A stretch of 64,000 nucleotides of DNA from Circinella umbellata (GCA_025093555.1 JAIWNF010000040.1:186001-250000); one strand, 5' to 3'. Positions 30,880-43,320 are shown, numbered from the stretch's first letter. Notes: a model not told the origin generated them from the letters alone. Program-made: numbers and translations.

Positions 30880-33800
30880 CTAATTTCCAGAGCTACCATA
30901 CTTGGCCTTCCAAGTAGCTTCCATCTTTTCATCAATCTTAGAGAATAGATAAGCAGCACCATTCAACTTGTGTCCACCCAAAATATCACTAGTGAATTGA
31001 TTGGGAATATTTTTCAAAGGAGCATTCAATTGACGAGTGATACTTTCCGAAGTAGCAGGCATAAAAGGATAAAGTAAGGAAGATAAGAGATAAATCAAAT
31101 TGATAGCAATATGAACGACAGCATCACACTTAGCACGGTTTTCAGTGAACAAAGTGTTGCTAACATTAGATTCTTGAAGATATAAGTTACCACGAGCAGA
31201 AATTGCCATGGCAATAGATAGACCTTGACGGATTTTGACAGCATCCATAGCTTCAATATATTGTTCCAAAAGTTGATTTACATCTTTAGTGAGAGCAACT
31301 TCAGCTTCGCCTGATAAATCAGCATCAGGAATAACACCACCATCGTATTTAGCAATGACAAACTTGATGACACGATTGACAAAGTTACCAAGGTTATTTA
31401 ATAATTCACTATTGTTTTTGGTAATAAATTCATTCCAGGTGAACATGGCATCACCTGTTTCAGGACGAGATGATAACAAGTAATAGCGCCAGACAGAAGC
31501 AGGAATACCAGTTTCTTCAGCATTAGTACCAAAGACACCAATGTTACGTGATTTAGAAAATTTACCACCTTCGTAATTAAGATATTCTATTTTTTAATTG
31601 AGGAAAAAAAAAACAAGAAAATTAATTCTTATCCTTCACATATCTTTATTTCTCCTCCCAAAAAATAAATAAATAACATACCAGTAGTACTAATATGATG
31701 GACCATAGTCCAATCTTCCTTGGTGGCGATTTGAGTACCAGGGAAAATAACGGAATGGAAAGGTACGTTATCTTTACCCATGAATTGGTAAAGTTTAACA
31801 TCCTTAGGATTCTTCCACCATTTTTCCCAATCATCGGTATAATTGGCAGTAATACTTGGATAACCAATACAAGCATCAAACCATACATAAAATACTTTAC
31901 TTTCAAAACCTTCAAGTGGGACAGGAGTACCCCACTTCAGATCACGGGTGATACAACGAGGTCTTAAACCTTCCTTTAACCACGATTGTGTAATATGGAT
32001 ACCATTTTGCGACCATTTACCTATATAAGAAAAGTGATTATATAAGTTTTTACATATAAAAAATATTGTAAATAAGTTTTTTTTTGTTCAAAAAAACATA
32101 AATTTATTTTACCTTCAGCGTTGACACGTTCATTGAATTTTTCAATTTCAGGTTGAAGAGTATCAAGATTCAAGAACATATGTTTAGAATCTCTGGTAAT
32201 AGGAGCAGTACCATCAAGTTTACAACGAGGACTTTCGAGCTCAGTAGCGTTTAATAAACGACCACAGGCATCACATTGATCACCACGGGCATCCTATATT
32301 TTTTTAAAAAAAAACCATATCTTAAATTTCCCATCATCTTATTATACTCATTTTCTTTTTTCATGTAGAACCAGGAATATACCTCATATTTACAAGATGG
32401 ACAAACACCTTCAACATATCGATCAGCCAAAAATCTAATAATATCACCCCCCAAGTTATTTGTTAATATGTGACATTTTTGAGACCATATCTAATTCACC
32501 TTTCTTTTTCTTCCGTATATATATCCCTCTTAATAAACCAACCATAGAATTTCTATTAACTACCTTTGACATTTTTCACAAAATAATTGTGTCATGGTAT
32601 CTTCACTAGTAAATCCATTACCATGAACCTTATGGAAAATATCTTGTGTAATTTGAGTTTGCTTAGGTGTAGTTGTACGACCAAAATGATCAAATGAAAG
32701 ATCAAACCATTTATAAACACTTTGATGAATAGCGTTGTATTTATCACAAAGTGCTTGACATGATACACCTTCTTCTAAAGCCTTAGTTTCAGTAGCAGTA
32801 CCATATTCATCAGTACCACAAATAAGAAGAGTGTTATAACCACGAGCACGACAATATCTAATAATAATAATAATAATCATTTAATTAATCCATATTCAAA
32901 TATAAATGGATTGAACCCTTTCTTCCCATCCTTCATTTCCTTTACTAAGCTTTTTTTTTTTATCTATTTACTTACCTAGCATAACAATCAGCACTCAATG
33001 TTGAACCAATAATATTACCCAAATGAGGAATGTTGTTGACATAGGGTAAAGCAGATGTAATAAGGATATTACGTTCTCCATCCTTGGGAAGACTTTTTAT
33101 ATACATTTCTTTAATTAATTTTATTTTCCAAACAAGTAATATGTATAATAATAATAATAATAACTCTCAAACTTACATCTTTTTTGATTTATCAGGAGCT
33201 TGGAAAAAATCAATTTTACCTAATTTTTGAGTAGAAGGATTCAAATCAGGAAGAGCAGTTTGACTTGCACCAGCCTTTTTATCAGCACCAGCTTGTTTCT
33301 TCTTTGCACCCTTGGAAACCTAAAAATAAAGTAAAAATCGACACGTAAGGTATGAATATTGTATTGATTTACCATACTCAAACATAAATTTAAAAATATA
33401 TAATTTCTGTTACCTGTTTATCTACAATTTCAAGAGCTTTAGTAACGAGAGGTGATTTAGATACAAGAGTGAACCAAGCACCCAATGATGGATATTTGCT
33501 TAAATCAGTATCCGATAAAGTTTCATAAAGAGAACCGAAATAAATAACATCCACTACACCGAGTTTTTCAGTCTATAGTAGATTACATAATACATTAGCG
33601 AGTTGAAAAAAAAACATAATATATATATATATTTACAAACATAACAAAAGAAAAAAAGAATGTAATGTATTTTTATATATGAAATCTTACGTTAGTGAAA
33701 ATTTTAGAACCGTATTTCGATACAAAGGATTCAGCAATTTGTAAAGCTTCTTGAGGTTTCTTTTGGAATACAAGTTTAGAGATAGTTGTTCCTTCTTTTT

Positions 33801-34128
33801 CAATAATAGCATTTTGAATCAGGGACAAGTCAGAGGCATCAAAAGAAACGGCATTAAGGATATATCTATTATTTTTATTGTTATTATTCAGTAAAAAATA
33901 AAATAAAATAAGCTATATTATTCATTTTTTCTATTATATTTTAACTTACTTGACAGCAACATTAGCATCAGTAAGAACAACGCCATTAGGAAGTTCAAAA
34001 GTAACGGCATTACCAGCTACAGGTGCGATCTTGGTACCAGCCACACTAATCGCAAGAGCAAGTTTTAATGCACTAGCAAATGGTTTTGTTTGATAACTAA
34101 GTTTTGAAAATGTGATTTTTGCTGGCAT
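30880..34128 (-). CDS. MES1: cytosolic methionyl-tRNA synthetase
   Basis: Ten exons on the minus strand: 34128-33950, 33865-33691, 33572-33414, 33319-33177, 33092-32976, 32857-32564, 32434-32383, 32293-32113, 32020-31682, 31586-30880; 781 residues. The N-terminal 180 residues form a GST-like appendix ([11 protein letters not shown]), as in yeast Mes1, where it docks to Arc1. A linker with [12 protein letters not shown] follows. The class I catalytic core shows [21 protein letters not shown] (HIGH-type signature HLGN), a zinc domain with CEKCQR…CPSCKYE…[16 protein letters not shown], and the second signature as KFSKS in [14 protein letters not shown]. An anticodon-binding helical domain ends the protein; no EMAPII-like or WHEP extension is present. 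It charges tRNA-Met in the cytosol. Confidence 0.97.
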
Positions 34129-34654
34129 AATATTTATTAAAAAAAAAAAAAGAAAAAGGGGGAACTAAGAGAAAATGTGTGTGTGTGTTATGTGTAGGAC
34201 TTTTTTTTATGTTTATTTTTTGACAGATCCGCTCTCTCTTTAGTTATTCTAATCTATCTTGTTCTTTTTTCTCCTCTTTCCCTCTTTCAAGCCACCAATG
34301 AAATCGAAGGAAATGAGTCAGATTCTTCCAATGTCGTAATACTAAGCTTCTATTATGCCAAAAAGTCTATATAAAAAATAAAAACTATTTTCTATCTTTT
34401 CTTTTTTGCATATATACATTTATACCATGGACTTTAAAATAATGACTAATAATTATCATTTCCTTTGAATTTTAATTTTATTTTTTATAGGTGGATGAAA
34501 GGGAAGCCCTATGTAAGAACATTTAAATTAAAAAAAAAAATGTTGGGTTTTATATCATCATCCATTTGTTGTAAATGAAAAAAAAAAAGTCGAGTTTTGT
34601 TTTTTTTTTGTCTATAATGAAATTATAATAAATGGTTGTTTTTTATTTATTTAT
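34129..34654. other. promoter of MetRS and 3' flank of the complex I gene
   Basis: The MetRS promoter side has CT-rich DNA and poly-T. No gene is seen. Confidence 0.6.
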
Positions 34655-35232
34655 TTAAGCAGACTTGACTAATTGTTCCAACATCTTTTCAACATCTTGA
34701 GTTGATGCGTTTTGAAAGATAGCCTTGCGTTCAACACCTTTATCTATTTGATGATTTGAATAAATATCAATATATTTGTGTATTAGAGCCAAAAAAAAAA
34801 AAGAAGTGATAAAAAAAAGGGAATAAATATACACATACCGAAACGGGCAAAAACACGAGCTTCAACACCATTGGCTTCACGAATAAGAATAGGAAGTTCA
34901 GGGTTAGCCTTCTTAATGGCAGTATAGTTTTGAGCAATATATTGTCTAAAATAATTTTTTAAAAAAATGTTAATATTTTTCCTCTTTTTCAATGTTCTTT
35001 TTTTTTAATGGTAATGCAATGCGTTGTATATTTGTATTGAATGGTTTCCATTATAAACAATAAAAAAAAAATGAAAAGAATAAAAAAATAAAATGCTGAG
35101 GTTTTTTTTTTAACCGGGTCGTGTTAATTTTTTTTTCTAGTACCTGAGTCCATTGCTTGCTGGAGAGGTTTGGCAAAAGTGAACACGAAGTTCCTTGATA
35201 CCCTTGCCCAATGATGATCTTAATGCTGACAT
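34655..35232 (-). CDS. NDUFA2: mitochondrial complex I subunit NDUFA2/B8
   Basis: Three exons on the minus strand: 35232-35144, 34945-34839, 34743-34655; 94 residues, the normal length for this subunit. Seen: ELRVHFCQTSPASNGLR at the N-terminus and NPELPILIREANGVEARVFARF in the middle, both diagnostic of the thioredoxin-like L51/S25/CI-B8 family. Family knowledge: it is an accessory subunit of NADH:ubiquinone oxidoreductase on the matrix arm. It is divergently transcribed from the mitochondrial rescue factor gene with 227 bp between the start codons. Its presence shows that this fungus has a proton-pumping complex I, unlike Saccharomyces. Confidence 0.93.
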
Positions 35233-35459
35233 GATTAAAAAAAAGGTATGTGTGTGGTAATAATATACGTATTTACAATGTAACACCTTTATGTCCTAAC
35301 TGTGGTTTTTCAATTTCGTCCGGGCCAAGTATAAACAGCAGTCACGACACATCGAATTACATGCATTAATTGGATATAATATAAGTTCCCCGTATACTTA
35401 CTGTAATTCTTTTTTTTTTCATTATTATCACTTCTCACACTTTTTCTTTTTATTTCATA
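35233..35459. promoter_or_regulatory. shared divergent promoter, NDUFA2 / mitochondrial release-factor homologue
   Basis: These 227 bp separate two opposite start codons, both for mitochondrial proteins. A GC-richer core, tcgtccgggccaag, lies near 35317-35331. Confidence 0.55.
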
Positions 35460-36066
35460 ATGTCTTATTTGTTACAACAATTACGACAATGCATGTTACC
35501 ATACCAACGAATACAACAACAACAACAGCAACAACAAACATGGTTACTATGGCGACGTTTTGTTTCTAATGAAACAATGAATATAAAAAAGGAACGACAA
35601 AAAATTATTCTCAACGACCATGAATTAATTGAAAAGTTTGTTAAAGGATCTGGTCCAGGTGGACAATGTGTGAATAAACGTGTTAGTTGTGTGGATTTAA
35701 GGCATATTCCAACTGGCATTCGTGTACAGGTAAATATCTATTCTTTATTATATGTATATGGAAAGACTAAAAAAAGGATGGATAGTAAGGAAAAGACATA
35801 GAAATATTAGATACCCCTCCTCTCACACTAAATAAATATATAAATATACATAAAAGTGTCAACAAACTCGATCATTAGAACAAAATCGAGGTATTGCACG
35901 TAAATTATTGAAGGATAAACTCGATGATTTGATTAATGGGGATTTAAGCAAACATGCACAAAAAGCGGCAAAAGTAAATAAAGCAAAAGCACGAAAGGCA
36001 CGACGGGCGAAAAAGAAATATGGATCAAAAGAAGAAGAACAAATTGATACAAAAGATGATGTATAG
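35460..36066 (+). CDS. mitochondrial GGQ peptide-release/ribosome-rescue factor (MTRFR/Rso55-like)
   Basis: Two exons, 35460-35729 and 35857-36066; 159 residues. An N-terminal polyglutamine-containing segment with positively charged WRRFVS looks like a mitochondrial targeting sequence. Then [15 protein letters not shown], the GGQ signature that enters the peptidyl transferase centre, [17 protein letters not shown] around the intron, and a very basic C-terminal tail ([15 protein letters not shown]). Family knowledge: short GGQ proteins without codon-recognition domains, such as C12orf65/MTRFR and yeast Rso55, release peptides from stalled mitochondrial ribosomes. The absence of a domain before the GGQ region rules out a classical RF1. 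Confidence 0.88.
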
Positions 36067-37002
36067 TCTAATATCATTCAAAACGAATTACTTTAAATAC
36101 CCCCCACCCCTTTCATTATTATTATGTATATATAAAAAAAGAATAAGTTGCTTTATGAATAGAAAAATGACTTGATTGTGGGATCAGTTATCATTGTTTC
36201 TTTCAATTTTGTAAGGCATGTATAATCCACGAATTGGATCAACAAAACCTTTACTGCTGTTTTTTTTAAAAGAAAAGGTGTTTCGTTGTTCATTGTTTAT
36301 TCATGCTAGCATTTTTTTTTCAATCTTTTATGCGCTGAATGGATCACATGCCTCAACTTTATAATACTTGTCAAAAAAAAACCCCAGTTACTTCGAAACT
36401 CTGAACAATAATTCCAATGATATCTTGTTGCTATGAATAGTAATAAACAAAGAAGTACAAGGAATTCGTCAAATAAAAACTTTATTCGTTCACTTTTTGG
36501 ATCAATTAGATCGTATCCATGATATATCATTTGACCATATCATTACCTAGGATTTAAAGCTGACAAAAAACTAAAGCTACTTGATATAATATATAACATT
36601 ACATCAAAAGGTTTAATCTGTTTTGAAGTCCAACAAAGAAATATTAAATTTCTTTTCATGAAAATAAATATTCGTTGTATCATTTTTTGTATAATCACTA
36701 TTCTGTTATATATTGTTTTATTGAAATTTTATGCATGCACACATTTTTATATCAAATCATGATGAAGCAAAGCAGTAAAAAAAAAAGTTAAATGGGAATT
36801 ACCATATTTGTCCTTTATAAAAAGAAAAGTCCGATTTCGAAAAGCGTACGTCACTGCCCCGCTTGCGAAATGCGTACTTCGCGTACAACTCTCTCTCTCT
36901 GTCTCTCTCTGTCTCTCTCTCCCTCACTTTTTAATTCTTTGTACCTTTTTTTTTTCTCCATATACTCTTTTCTTATAAACTCAATAACAATACTAAAAAA
37001 AA
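36067..37002. other. intergenic and proteasome beta4 promoter
   Basis: No gene is supported between the rescue factor and the proteasome gene. The last 170 bp are the promoter: a GC-richer core (36830-36890) with three GCGTAC hexamers, then a CT-repeat tract (36890-36925) and TATA-poor pyrimidine-rich DNA to the ATG. Confidence 0.6.
36844..36886. promoter_or_regulatory. three GCGTAC boxes upstream of proteasome beta4
   Basis: GCGTAC occurs at 36844-36849, 36872-36877 and 36881-36886, within 160 bp of the ATG. The yeast proteasome element GGTGGCAAA is not found here, though TTGCGAAA lies between the first two boxes. Confidence 0.45.
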
Positions 37003-37762
37003 ATGGAATGTCTTTTTGGTATAACCGGTAAAGACTATACTTTGGTTGCAGCAGATACCACATCAGCACGTAGTATTGTCGTCATGAAAGGAACTGAAGA
37101 TAAATCGCGTCGACTTAACGATCATACCGTTATGCTTTTCACTGGTGAGCCAGGTGATACTGTCAACTTTGCTGAATACATTCAACGTAACATTAAGCTT
37201 TATAAAATCAGAAACGATATTGATCTTAGTCCAAGAGCAACCGCTAATTTCACACGTCGAGAATTGGCTGAATCGCTTCGTAGCAGGGTAAATATATGTA
37301 TATTACATATTTTATGGTTTATGAATATATACTATTGGTTTACAAGTCTTTAGATTATATACAATTGTATATATATACAAATCCCTTATATAGAGATATT
37401 TACTAACAAAAAATCTATATTAATGATTATTATCATCCTTTCGTTTTTTTTAAAAAAAATAGCATCCATATGCTGTCAATATGTTGCTTGGTGGATTTGA
37501 TACAAAGACAAATAAACCTGAATTATACTGGGTAGATTATCTTGGTGCAATGGCTTCTTTACCTTATGGTGCACAAGGTTATGGTGCTTACTTTTGTACT
37601 TCTTTAATGGATCGTTATCATTTTGCTGATATGAATTTGGAAGAAGGCAAGGATTTAATGCGTAAATGTATTCAAGAACTTAAGACTCGTTTCATTGTAA
37701 ATCTTCCAAAATTCAAGGTTCAAGTTATAACAAAGGATGGTACTCAAGAAATTGAATTGTAA
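37003..37762 (+). CDS. PRE1: 20S proteasome subunit beta type-2 (beta4)
   Basis: Exons 37003-37287 and 37463-37762; 194 residues, normal for this subunit. Seen: MECLFGITGKDYTLVAADTT at the N-terminus, with no propeptide and no Thr1, as expected for the inactive beta4; LFTGEPGDTVNFAEYIQRN; and LLGGFDTKTNKPELYWVDYLG, all characteristic of PSMB2/Pre1. It is a structural part of the beta ring of the proteasome core. GCGTAC repeats upstream may be its control site. Confidence 0.97.
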
Positions 37763-38054
37763 AGGAAAATATATATAATATATATGAAACAAAAACAAGA
37801 AAAAAACCAGAAAATATTAAGGGGAAAATACACATATTATCAAAAGACACAATTATTGTTATTTTTATTATTATTATTATTGATGATAATATATACCGAG
37901 GAAATGTCAAAAAACAACCTGTATTACATTTTGATATAAAACAAACAAACAAACTATATATTGATGTTTGATCTCTGTGCGTATGTGTGCGTATGTTCTT
38001 TTATTATTATTATGATTGGTGAGGAATGTACTCTATCTTTTAATTAAATATGAT

Positions 38055-39421
38055 TTATTCTTTGGTGCATAAAAGTTTTTCAAATCCATTTGCAATATCT
38101 TGTCTTGCCTATATTGTAGTTTTGTTGATGAATTAATACGTGAAAAGGATTGATGGATTATCAAAATGAAGAAATGACTTACATATTCACTTGCAGGTGC
38201 TTTAGGATTCAAATAACCCATTATAAAATTGACGGCTAACCATTTGTTATTAACTGTTCCCATATCTTTACCCTATTATAAAATCAATCAAATTTAGATT
38301 TAGTTGAGGAGGTAAAATGTAATTATGTCACGCTAATAGTTTTAAAACTTACTTCATGTTGCATCTTCAAAAAACCATCACTGGTTTTTGTAAATACAAA
38401 TTCAGTACCCTTTTTTACATTACCAGAGGGGAAACATGTCTTAAATTCTTGAATGCCCTTCATAATTTCTCGTTCTTGATCTTCTGTCAAGTCTTGGTCA
38501 CGCATACGTTGTAATAAGGATCGCGTAAATCCATCACGTAAATGCTGAGTATTTGTTCCACGAACTGGAACTAAATATATATCATTTGAACTCGTTAATA
38601 TTTTTATACTATTCTCCGTTTTATTACATAGCAATATACAACATCTATCCTATTATATAGATCATAACATACCAATTCGAATGCTCACATCAATAGGTTG
38701 TTCTAATAATGCATCAGCCATATCTTCACGAGTAAGGAACTCTTCTTTATCAAATTTCTATATGTATATATACACGTTTTCTTAACTATTCTGAAATACT
38801 ATTCGAGTCATAAATATATATATTATGTAGCTTTTTTTACCTCCCATCCTTTGATTGATTTTAATGCACCGATATCTTGACTACGCATATATAAACCAAG
38901 TACATAAACATTGATATTTAGGAAGCTCACTTGTCTAGCACCTAATCCAATCAATCTTTTCCATTCCGAATCACCCGTACTCAAATGAACCGGGAAAGTA
39001 AATTTTGTATTAGGGTCTATTATATCATTATTATTATTACTAGTACGACATTATTGAAGTAAAGTATGTATCAATATATATATAAACAAACCTTCTACTG
39101 TGCCAGCATAAGCTTGTTGTTGTGCTTCGGCAAAAACTGGTGTTTGTGTATTCCAAGCAAAATAAGTACCAGCAGCAACAACACCTGCCATAGTAAAAAG
39201 TGTTGGCTTATGCAAAAGTCGACTCTAATTGTTAATAGTAATATTATGTATGAAAATCACGAATGACAATTGTCCAAATATTTATATAGAGAGAAAAGAA
39301 TGTTTTTTTTATTTATTTATTTTTTTACTTTTGTTTGAGAATGAGCATTGAAAGCAGCAGTATGTAAAGCTGCTCTCACTTTAGGTGTTCTTGACAACAA
39401 AACTCGACCAGCACGTTGCAT
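38055..39421 (-). CDS. AIM18/AIM46-like mitochondrial chalcone-isomerase-fold protein
   Basis: Seven exons on the minus strand: 39421-39329, 39224-39092, 39016-38841, 38757-38673, 38570-38353, 38272-38183, 38108-38055; 282 residues. The N-terminus MQRAGRVLLSRTPKVRAA is Arg-rich like a mitochondrial presequence, followed by a likely membrane segment (LFTMAGVVAAGTYFAW). The core shows RLIGLGARQVSFLNINVYVLGLY, the hallmark of the fungal chalcone isomerase-like family (yeast Aim18 and Aim46), and GTEFVFTKTSDG. Family knowledge: fungal members bind heme in the yeast proteins and lack flavonoid chemistry; the function is poorly known. It is divergent from the COA1-like gene with 222 bp between starts. 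Confidence 0.8.
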
Positions 39422-39643
39422 AATAAATATTGTTTCCTTTTTTTTTTGCGGGGAGAAAGAAAGAGAGAGAAAGAAAAAAAAGGTGCGGTGAACCCGGGCA
39501 GAAAAGAACAATAATAAGGTGACTTTTAATATTTTACCACAGATTCCAATCATTCGACATTTATTATTATTATTATTCTTTCTTTCTTTCTCTTTCTTTG
39601 CCTCTCTCTTTTGTCTATATAATAATAAAAATATCCATAAATA
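39422..39643. promoter_or_regulatory. shared divergent promoter, AIM18-like / COA1-like
   Basis: These 222 bp lie between two opposite start codons for mitochondrial proteins. It contains gtgcggtgaacccgggcag (39483-39501), a GC-rich core, and CT-rich DNA on each side. Confidence 0.55.
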
Positions 39644-40334
39644 ATGTTCCGTTCACGAATCTTTTCAACTATACGACCAACACTTGCACGTGCATGGGCT
39701 TCACCACAAACAAAACGAATGGTACATCATAAAACGAAGGTTGTTCAACGCGAACTTCCTCAAGTACAAACTAAATCGCGTGTTCCATATTATATTGGCG
39801 GTGCTGTACTTGGTGGTCTTGTATGGATTGTAGGTCTTGGTGGTGCTTTGAATTATCAACGATTATCAAGTAGTGTTGTTACTGGTACTTTATTTATGGT
39901 ACGTTATGATCCTCGTGTCATTCAATTATTGGGTGACAAGATTGATTATGCAGACAAATGGCCCTGGATTACTGGTACTGTAAACCATTTTAAAGGAAAA
40001 GTTTGTATTTCTTTCGATATTGCTGGAGATAAGGGTAAGTTAAATATATATACATATACATATATACATGTATATGTGTGTATAAGAAGGGGAATTCTAT
40101 GGCGAGGAGGAGTTGGGGGAATAAATTACATAATAAAAAGACTTACACTTATTACATTATTCTTTTTTATAAGGTGAACGAGGTCGAGTACGTTTTTCAT
40201 CATTACGTCGTGGAGAACAATGGCATACAGTTGAATTTGTAATGGTGCGTGAAAGTGATGGTAAAACGGTTGATTTGGGTGATGAATTCGAACTTTCAGA
40301 TACTGGTGCTCCAGTAACATCATCTTTTGCATAA
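39644..40334 (+). CDS. cytochrome c oxidase assembly factor COA1-like protein
   Basis: Exons 39644-40034 and 40174-40334; 183 residues. The N-terminus MFRSRIFSTIRPTLARAWA is a textbook mitochondrial presequence. A single membrane segment (YYIGGAVLGGLVWIVGLGGALNY) follows, then a domain with LGDKIDYADKWPWITGTVNHFKGKV and GERGRVRFSSLRRGEQWHTVEF. This arrangement and the 'LGD.I…PWI.G' pattern match the COA1 family. Family knowledge: Coa1 in the inner membrane helps the early assembly of Cox1. The domain is also similar to Tim21, so Tim21-like is the alternative, but Tim21 is usually longer. Confidence 0.8.
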
Positions 40335-40552
40335 TAATTGTAACATATCAACAAATTATATACATATCAATATATATATATATATCATCCCAAAACCAAT
40401 TCAATTAAAAAAATGCAAATAGACTCTCCCTCTCATATTATACATATTGATACAATAGAAGAATTAAAAAAACGACCAGTTACAATAATTGTTTATTTAT
40501 ATTATTACAGTCATCATCATTTCAACATTTGAAAAGGGGGTTCTCTGGGGTA

Positions 40553-41305
40553 TCAATTATCAATATGATTATTACTATTAATGGAAGAATTGGTGTTGGT
40601 AGTAGTAGTAGTAATTAAAGTGTTGGATGAATGCAATAAGGGATGGATGTAAGTAGATGATTCGTTATCATTACTTGATCGTTGTTGTGAAGGTAGTGGC
40701 GGTACAGTATCTTCGTAAGATGGTGGAGGTGTTGAACATCCTATTCCTTGATATGCTGGTGGAGGTGTTCTTGGTCGTCTTCGTTGACGTCTTCTTTGAC
40801 GATGTGAATGACGGTTTTGACGACCTCCATATATAATTGTGGTGCGATCCTGTTGATAAAGCCGATAACGTCTCCATGAACCATGATGTATTGATGGTGG
40901 GTGTTGAATTCTAGTATTATTTTGTTGTCCTGAATATTGAATTAACGGAAATTCTCGTCGACAGTAATGATTGTTTGAGTATGTAGTATAGGTTCTGGTA
41001 CTATCATGGTTATGATAATCTGAAGGAGTAGCCCATTCATTATCTATTGTTGTAGAAATAATAGATGTTGATGATTCGTTATTATTATTATTGCTGCTAC
41101 TATAGCCACTATAATATTGCCTTTTTGTATTTCGCCGTGTACGCCTTACTCGAAGACAAATATAAAGACAAAAAACTGCTGCTGTAGGTAATAAAAGTGC
41201 AAGCCACTGTAATTTGACTTTGAGTGATGATGTTGTAGATGTAATAGTAGTATAAGACGCATGATAACTTGGTATTATGTGACCATGGTGATAAGCTGTA
41301 TCCAT
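40553..41305 (-). CDS. single-pass membrane protein with PPxY motifs
   Basis: One uninterrupted ORF of 250 residues; the start at 41305 is the first in-frame ATG. A short N-terminal part is followed by one membrane helix (LQWLALLLPTAAVFCLYICL) and then arginine stop-transfer residues (RVRRTRRNTKR), so the long C-terminal part should be cytosolic. That tail is disordered, rich in Ser, Asn, Gln and Arg, and carries PPPAY and PPPSYED plus RRQRRRPRTPPPAY. Family knowledge: PPxY motifs bind WW domains of Nedd4/Rsp5 ubiquitin ligases, and small membrane proteins of this design serve as Rsp5 adaptors in vacuole or endosome sorting. No close family was recognised. The lack of introns is unusual for this window. 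Confidence 0.7.
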   Translation of the reverse strand: MDTAYHHGHIIPSYHASYTTITSTTSSLKVKLQWLALLLPTAAVFCLYICLRVRRTRRNTKRQYYSGYSSSNNNNNESSTSIISTTIDNEWATPSDYHNHDSTRTYTTYSNNHYCRREFPLIQYSGQQNNTRIQHPPSIHHGSWRRYRLYQQDRTTIIYGGRQNRHSHRQRRRQRRRPRTPPPAYQGIGCSTPPPSYEDTVPPLPSQQRSSNDNESSTYIHPLLHSSNTLITTTTTNTNSSINSNNHIDN

Positions 41306-41790
41306 AGTTTTTTTTTGTTTATCCAGCAGAAGAAAAAATATCGGCAGAAAAATCTAATCAATAAACTATACAAAAAATGAAATAAAAGAGAAGAGATACG
41401 CAAAAATGATGACAACACATATTCTTACAATGGTTTGTAAAAGAGTTCAAAGGAAACCTTAATACTATTTCGGTTACAAGTTCGGCAAACGGGTATCTCT
41501 TTTTTCTGTTCAAAAAAACAAGCACATAGCATCATAATATTTTTATTGATATGCATAATTAATACAATTATTGGAAGAGATTAAAGTTACGTACGTATGC
41601 ATGTTACTGTTTTTTTTTTCTGTTTAAAAGAAGAGGGTTCTATAATGACTTTTTTACCGATAAAATAAAAATAAATAGAGTCTTCTATTATATAATAGTT
41701 GTAATAAAAATTATTGACGCAACAAAAAAGAAGTGATACCCTGCATAATAATTTAATTAATGTTTATCATAATAAAAAAAGTATGCTAGA
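41306..41790. other. intergenic between two minus-strand genes
   Basis: Contains the promoter of the PPxY gene and the 3' flank of the thioesterase gene. AT-rich, nothing else seen. Confidence 0.55.
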
Positions 41791-42872
41791 TTAAATTTTG
41801 CTTTTATATGTTTGAGAAGAAGGCAATCGGTCCTTTATATAACTGGTAATATCCTCAATTTCCTGCAATCCGGCTCCATGACCCAGTCCTGGATATAACT
41901 TAAACTCTGTTTTAAAACCAATCTTATTAAGATATTTTGCTGTAGCTTGACCATATTTTGGTTTGACGATCACATCATTTTCACCGTGACATATTAAAAA
42001 TGGTGTTTGTTTATTTGTTTCAGTACCAATCTATATGAATGGTAATATCATAAACGTTAGCTTTATATTGGTCATATAATTTTGTATAATCATTCATCAT
42101 CGTCTTCTTCATCATCACAGGTATATATATACTAGCTTACATTTTCAATTCCTTCGATTACACCTAACCACCCACTGCATCCAATAATACCACCCAACTT
42201 ATGATGAGTAGAATATCCCGTTAATAATGTAATTACACAACCTAGAAAATTAAATTTGTGAATTAACTTGAGAGCGACAAATATGTACCTTTTACCAATC
42301 TTTTTTTTTTCTTACCTTGAGAGAAACCACCTAATATAATTCTCTCTGAAGGAGTACCGCTATCAACTTCAGTTTGAATAAGTTGATTAACTATATATAC
42401 ATATATACATAATTAATTTCAACCATTTTCATATACATTTTTCTATATATAAAATTATCAATTAAAGTAACCAAAAAAACTTACTCAAATTTGAAGAGTG
42501 AATCATGCCCTTAGAATCTGTCTTTTTTAAATTGGCTGACTTGTCAAAACTAGGCACATTAAACCATGCAGGTAAAAGTGCGTTTCCATTGGCTTCGACC
42601 TCTATAAGTGGACTATGAAGATATTTATATACATATTGGTTTTTTTTTTACTTTTTTTTTTACACTTATGTCTCTACTTTGCATAGCACAAAAAAGAAAA
42701 CAAAAACTTACGCAGTAGGAAGAATCCACTTAATATGAGGAAATAAAGGAGCTAATTCTTCAACAAAAAATAACCAACCAGCTCCACTATCTCCAAGACC
42801 ATGAAGCCAAATGACAGTTCCAGTATGCTTTTCTGTAGCTTCAACAATAATAGGCTTAAGTAATTGCGACAT
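41791..42872 (-). CDS. acyl-protein thioesterase / lysophospholipase (APT1 family)
   Basis: Five exons on the minus strand: 42872-42712, 42612-42485, 42390-42316, 42241-42141, 42030-41791; 234 residues, typical length. Alpha/beta-hydrolase motifs are complete: VIWLHGLGDSGAGW (oxyanion loop), HIKWILPTAP, ILGGFSQG with the nucleophile Ser, HGENDVIV with the catalytic Asp, and GLGHGAG with the His. Family knowledge: LYPLA1/Apt1 removes palmitate from S-acylated proteins in the cytosol. No targeting signal is visible. It is the last conserved gene before the accessory island. Confidence 0.94.
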
Positions 42873-43320
42873 TTATACTTTGTTTTAAATTGATTGATTA
42901 CTGAAATGAAATGGACAAAAAAAAAAAAGATTTGTAATGTTGTTTTTCCTCCCCACACACGCACACACACGGATCAACATTTTCTACTTTATATAATATT
43001 TAATTCTGAGGTAAGCATGTGACACAAAATCAAGAGTGTGAAGAAGCAAAAAGAATGGGGATAGATATAATCCCCACCCCAATAATGCAAATGAAAACAG
43101 TGCTGTACTACATGCTTCAATAGGTAAGCAATGAGAAGACACGATCAAATGACGTATAAGAGGTATCTACAAAAATATTGAACCTACACTCTAGTTTTTT
43201 TTTTTTTTGTGACAATTAATAAAAAATTATAGTAACTTGTATATAATGTAAAAGGCATATATTAGAAGAGGTAAAGATTAAATAAATATCTAAATCGTGT
43301 TTTTTTTTTCAATGGGTTGA
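42873..43320. other. intergenic, nothing recognised
   Basis: Promoter side of the thioesterase gene with CA-rich and poly-T tracts. No coding sequence. Confidence 0.5.

Noticed and set aside
36840..36875. Yeast-type proteasome control element
   Set aside because: GGTGGCAAA is absent; only a weak TTGCGAAA resemblance exists.
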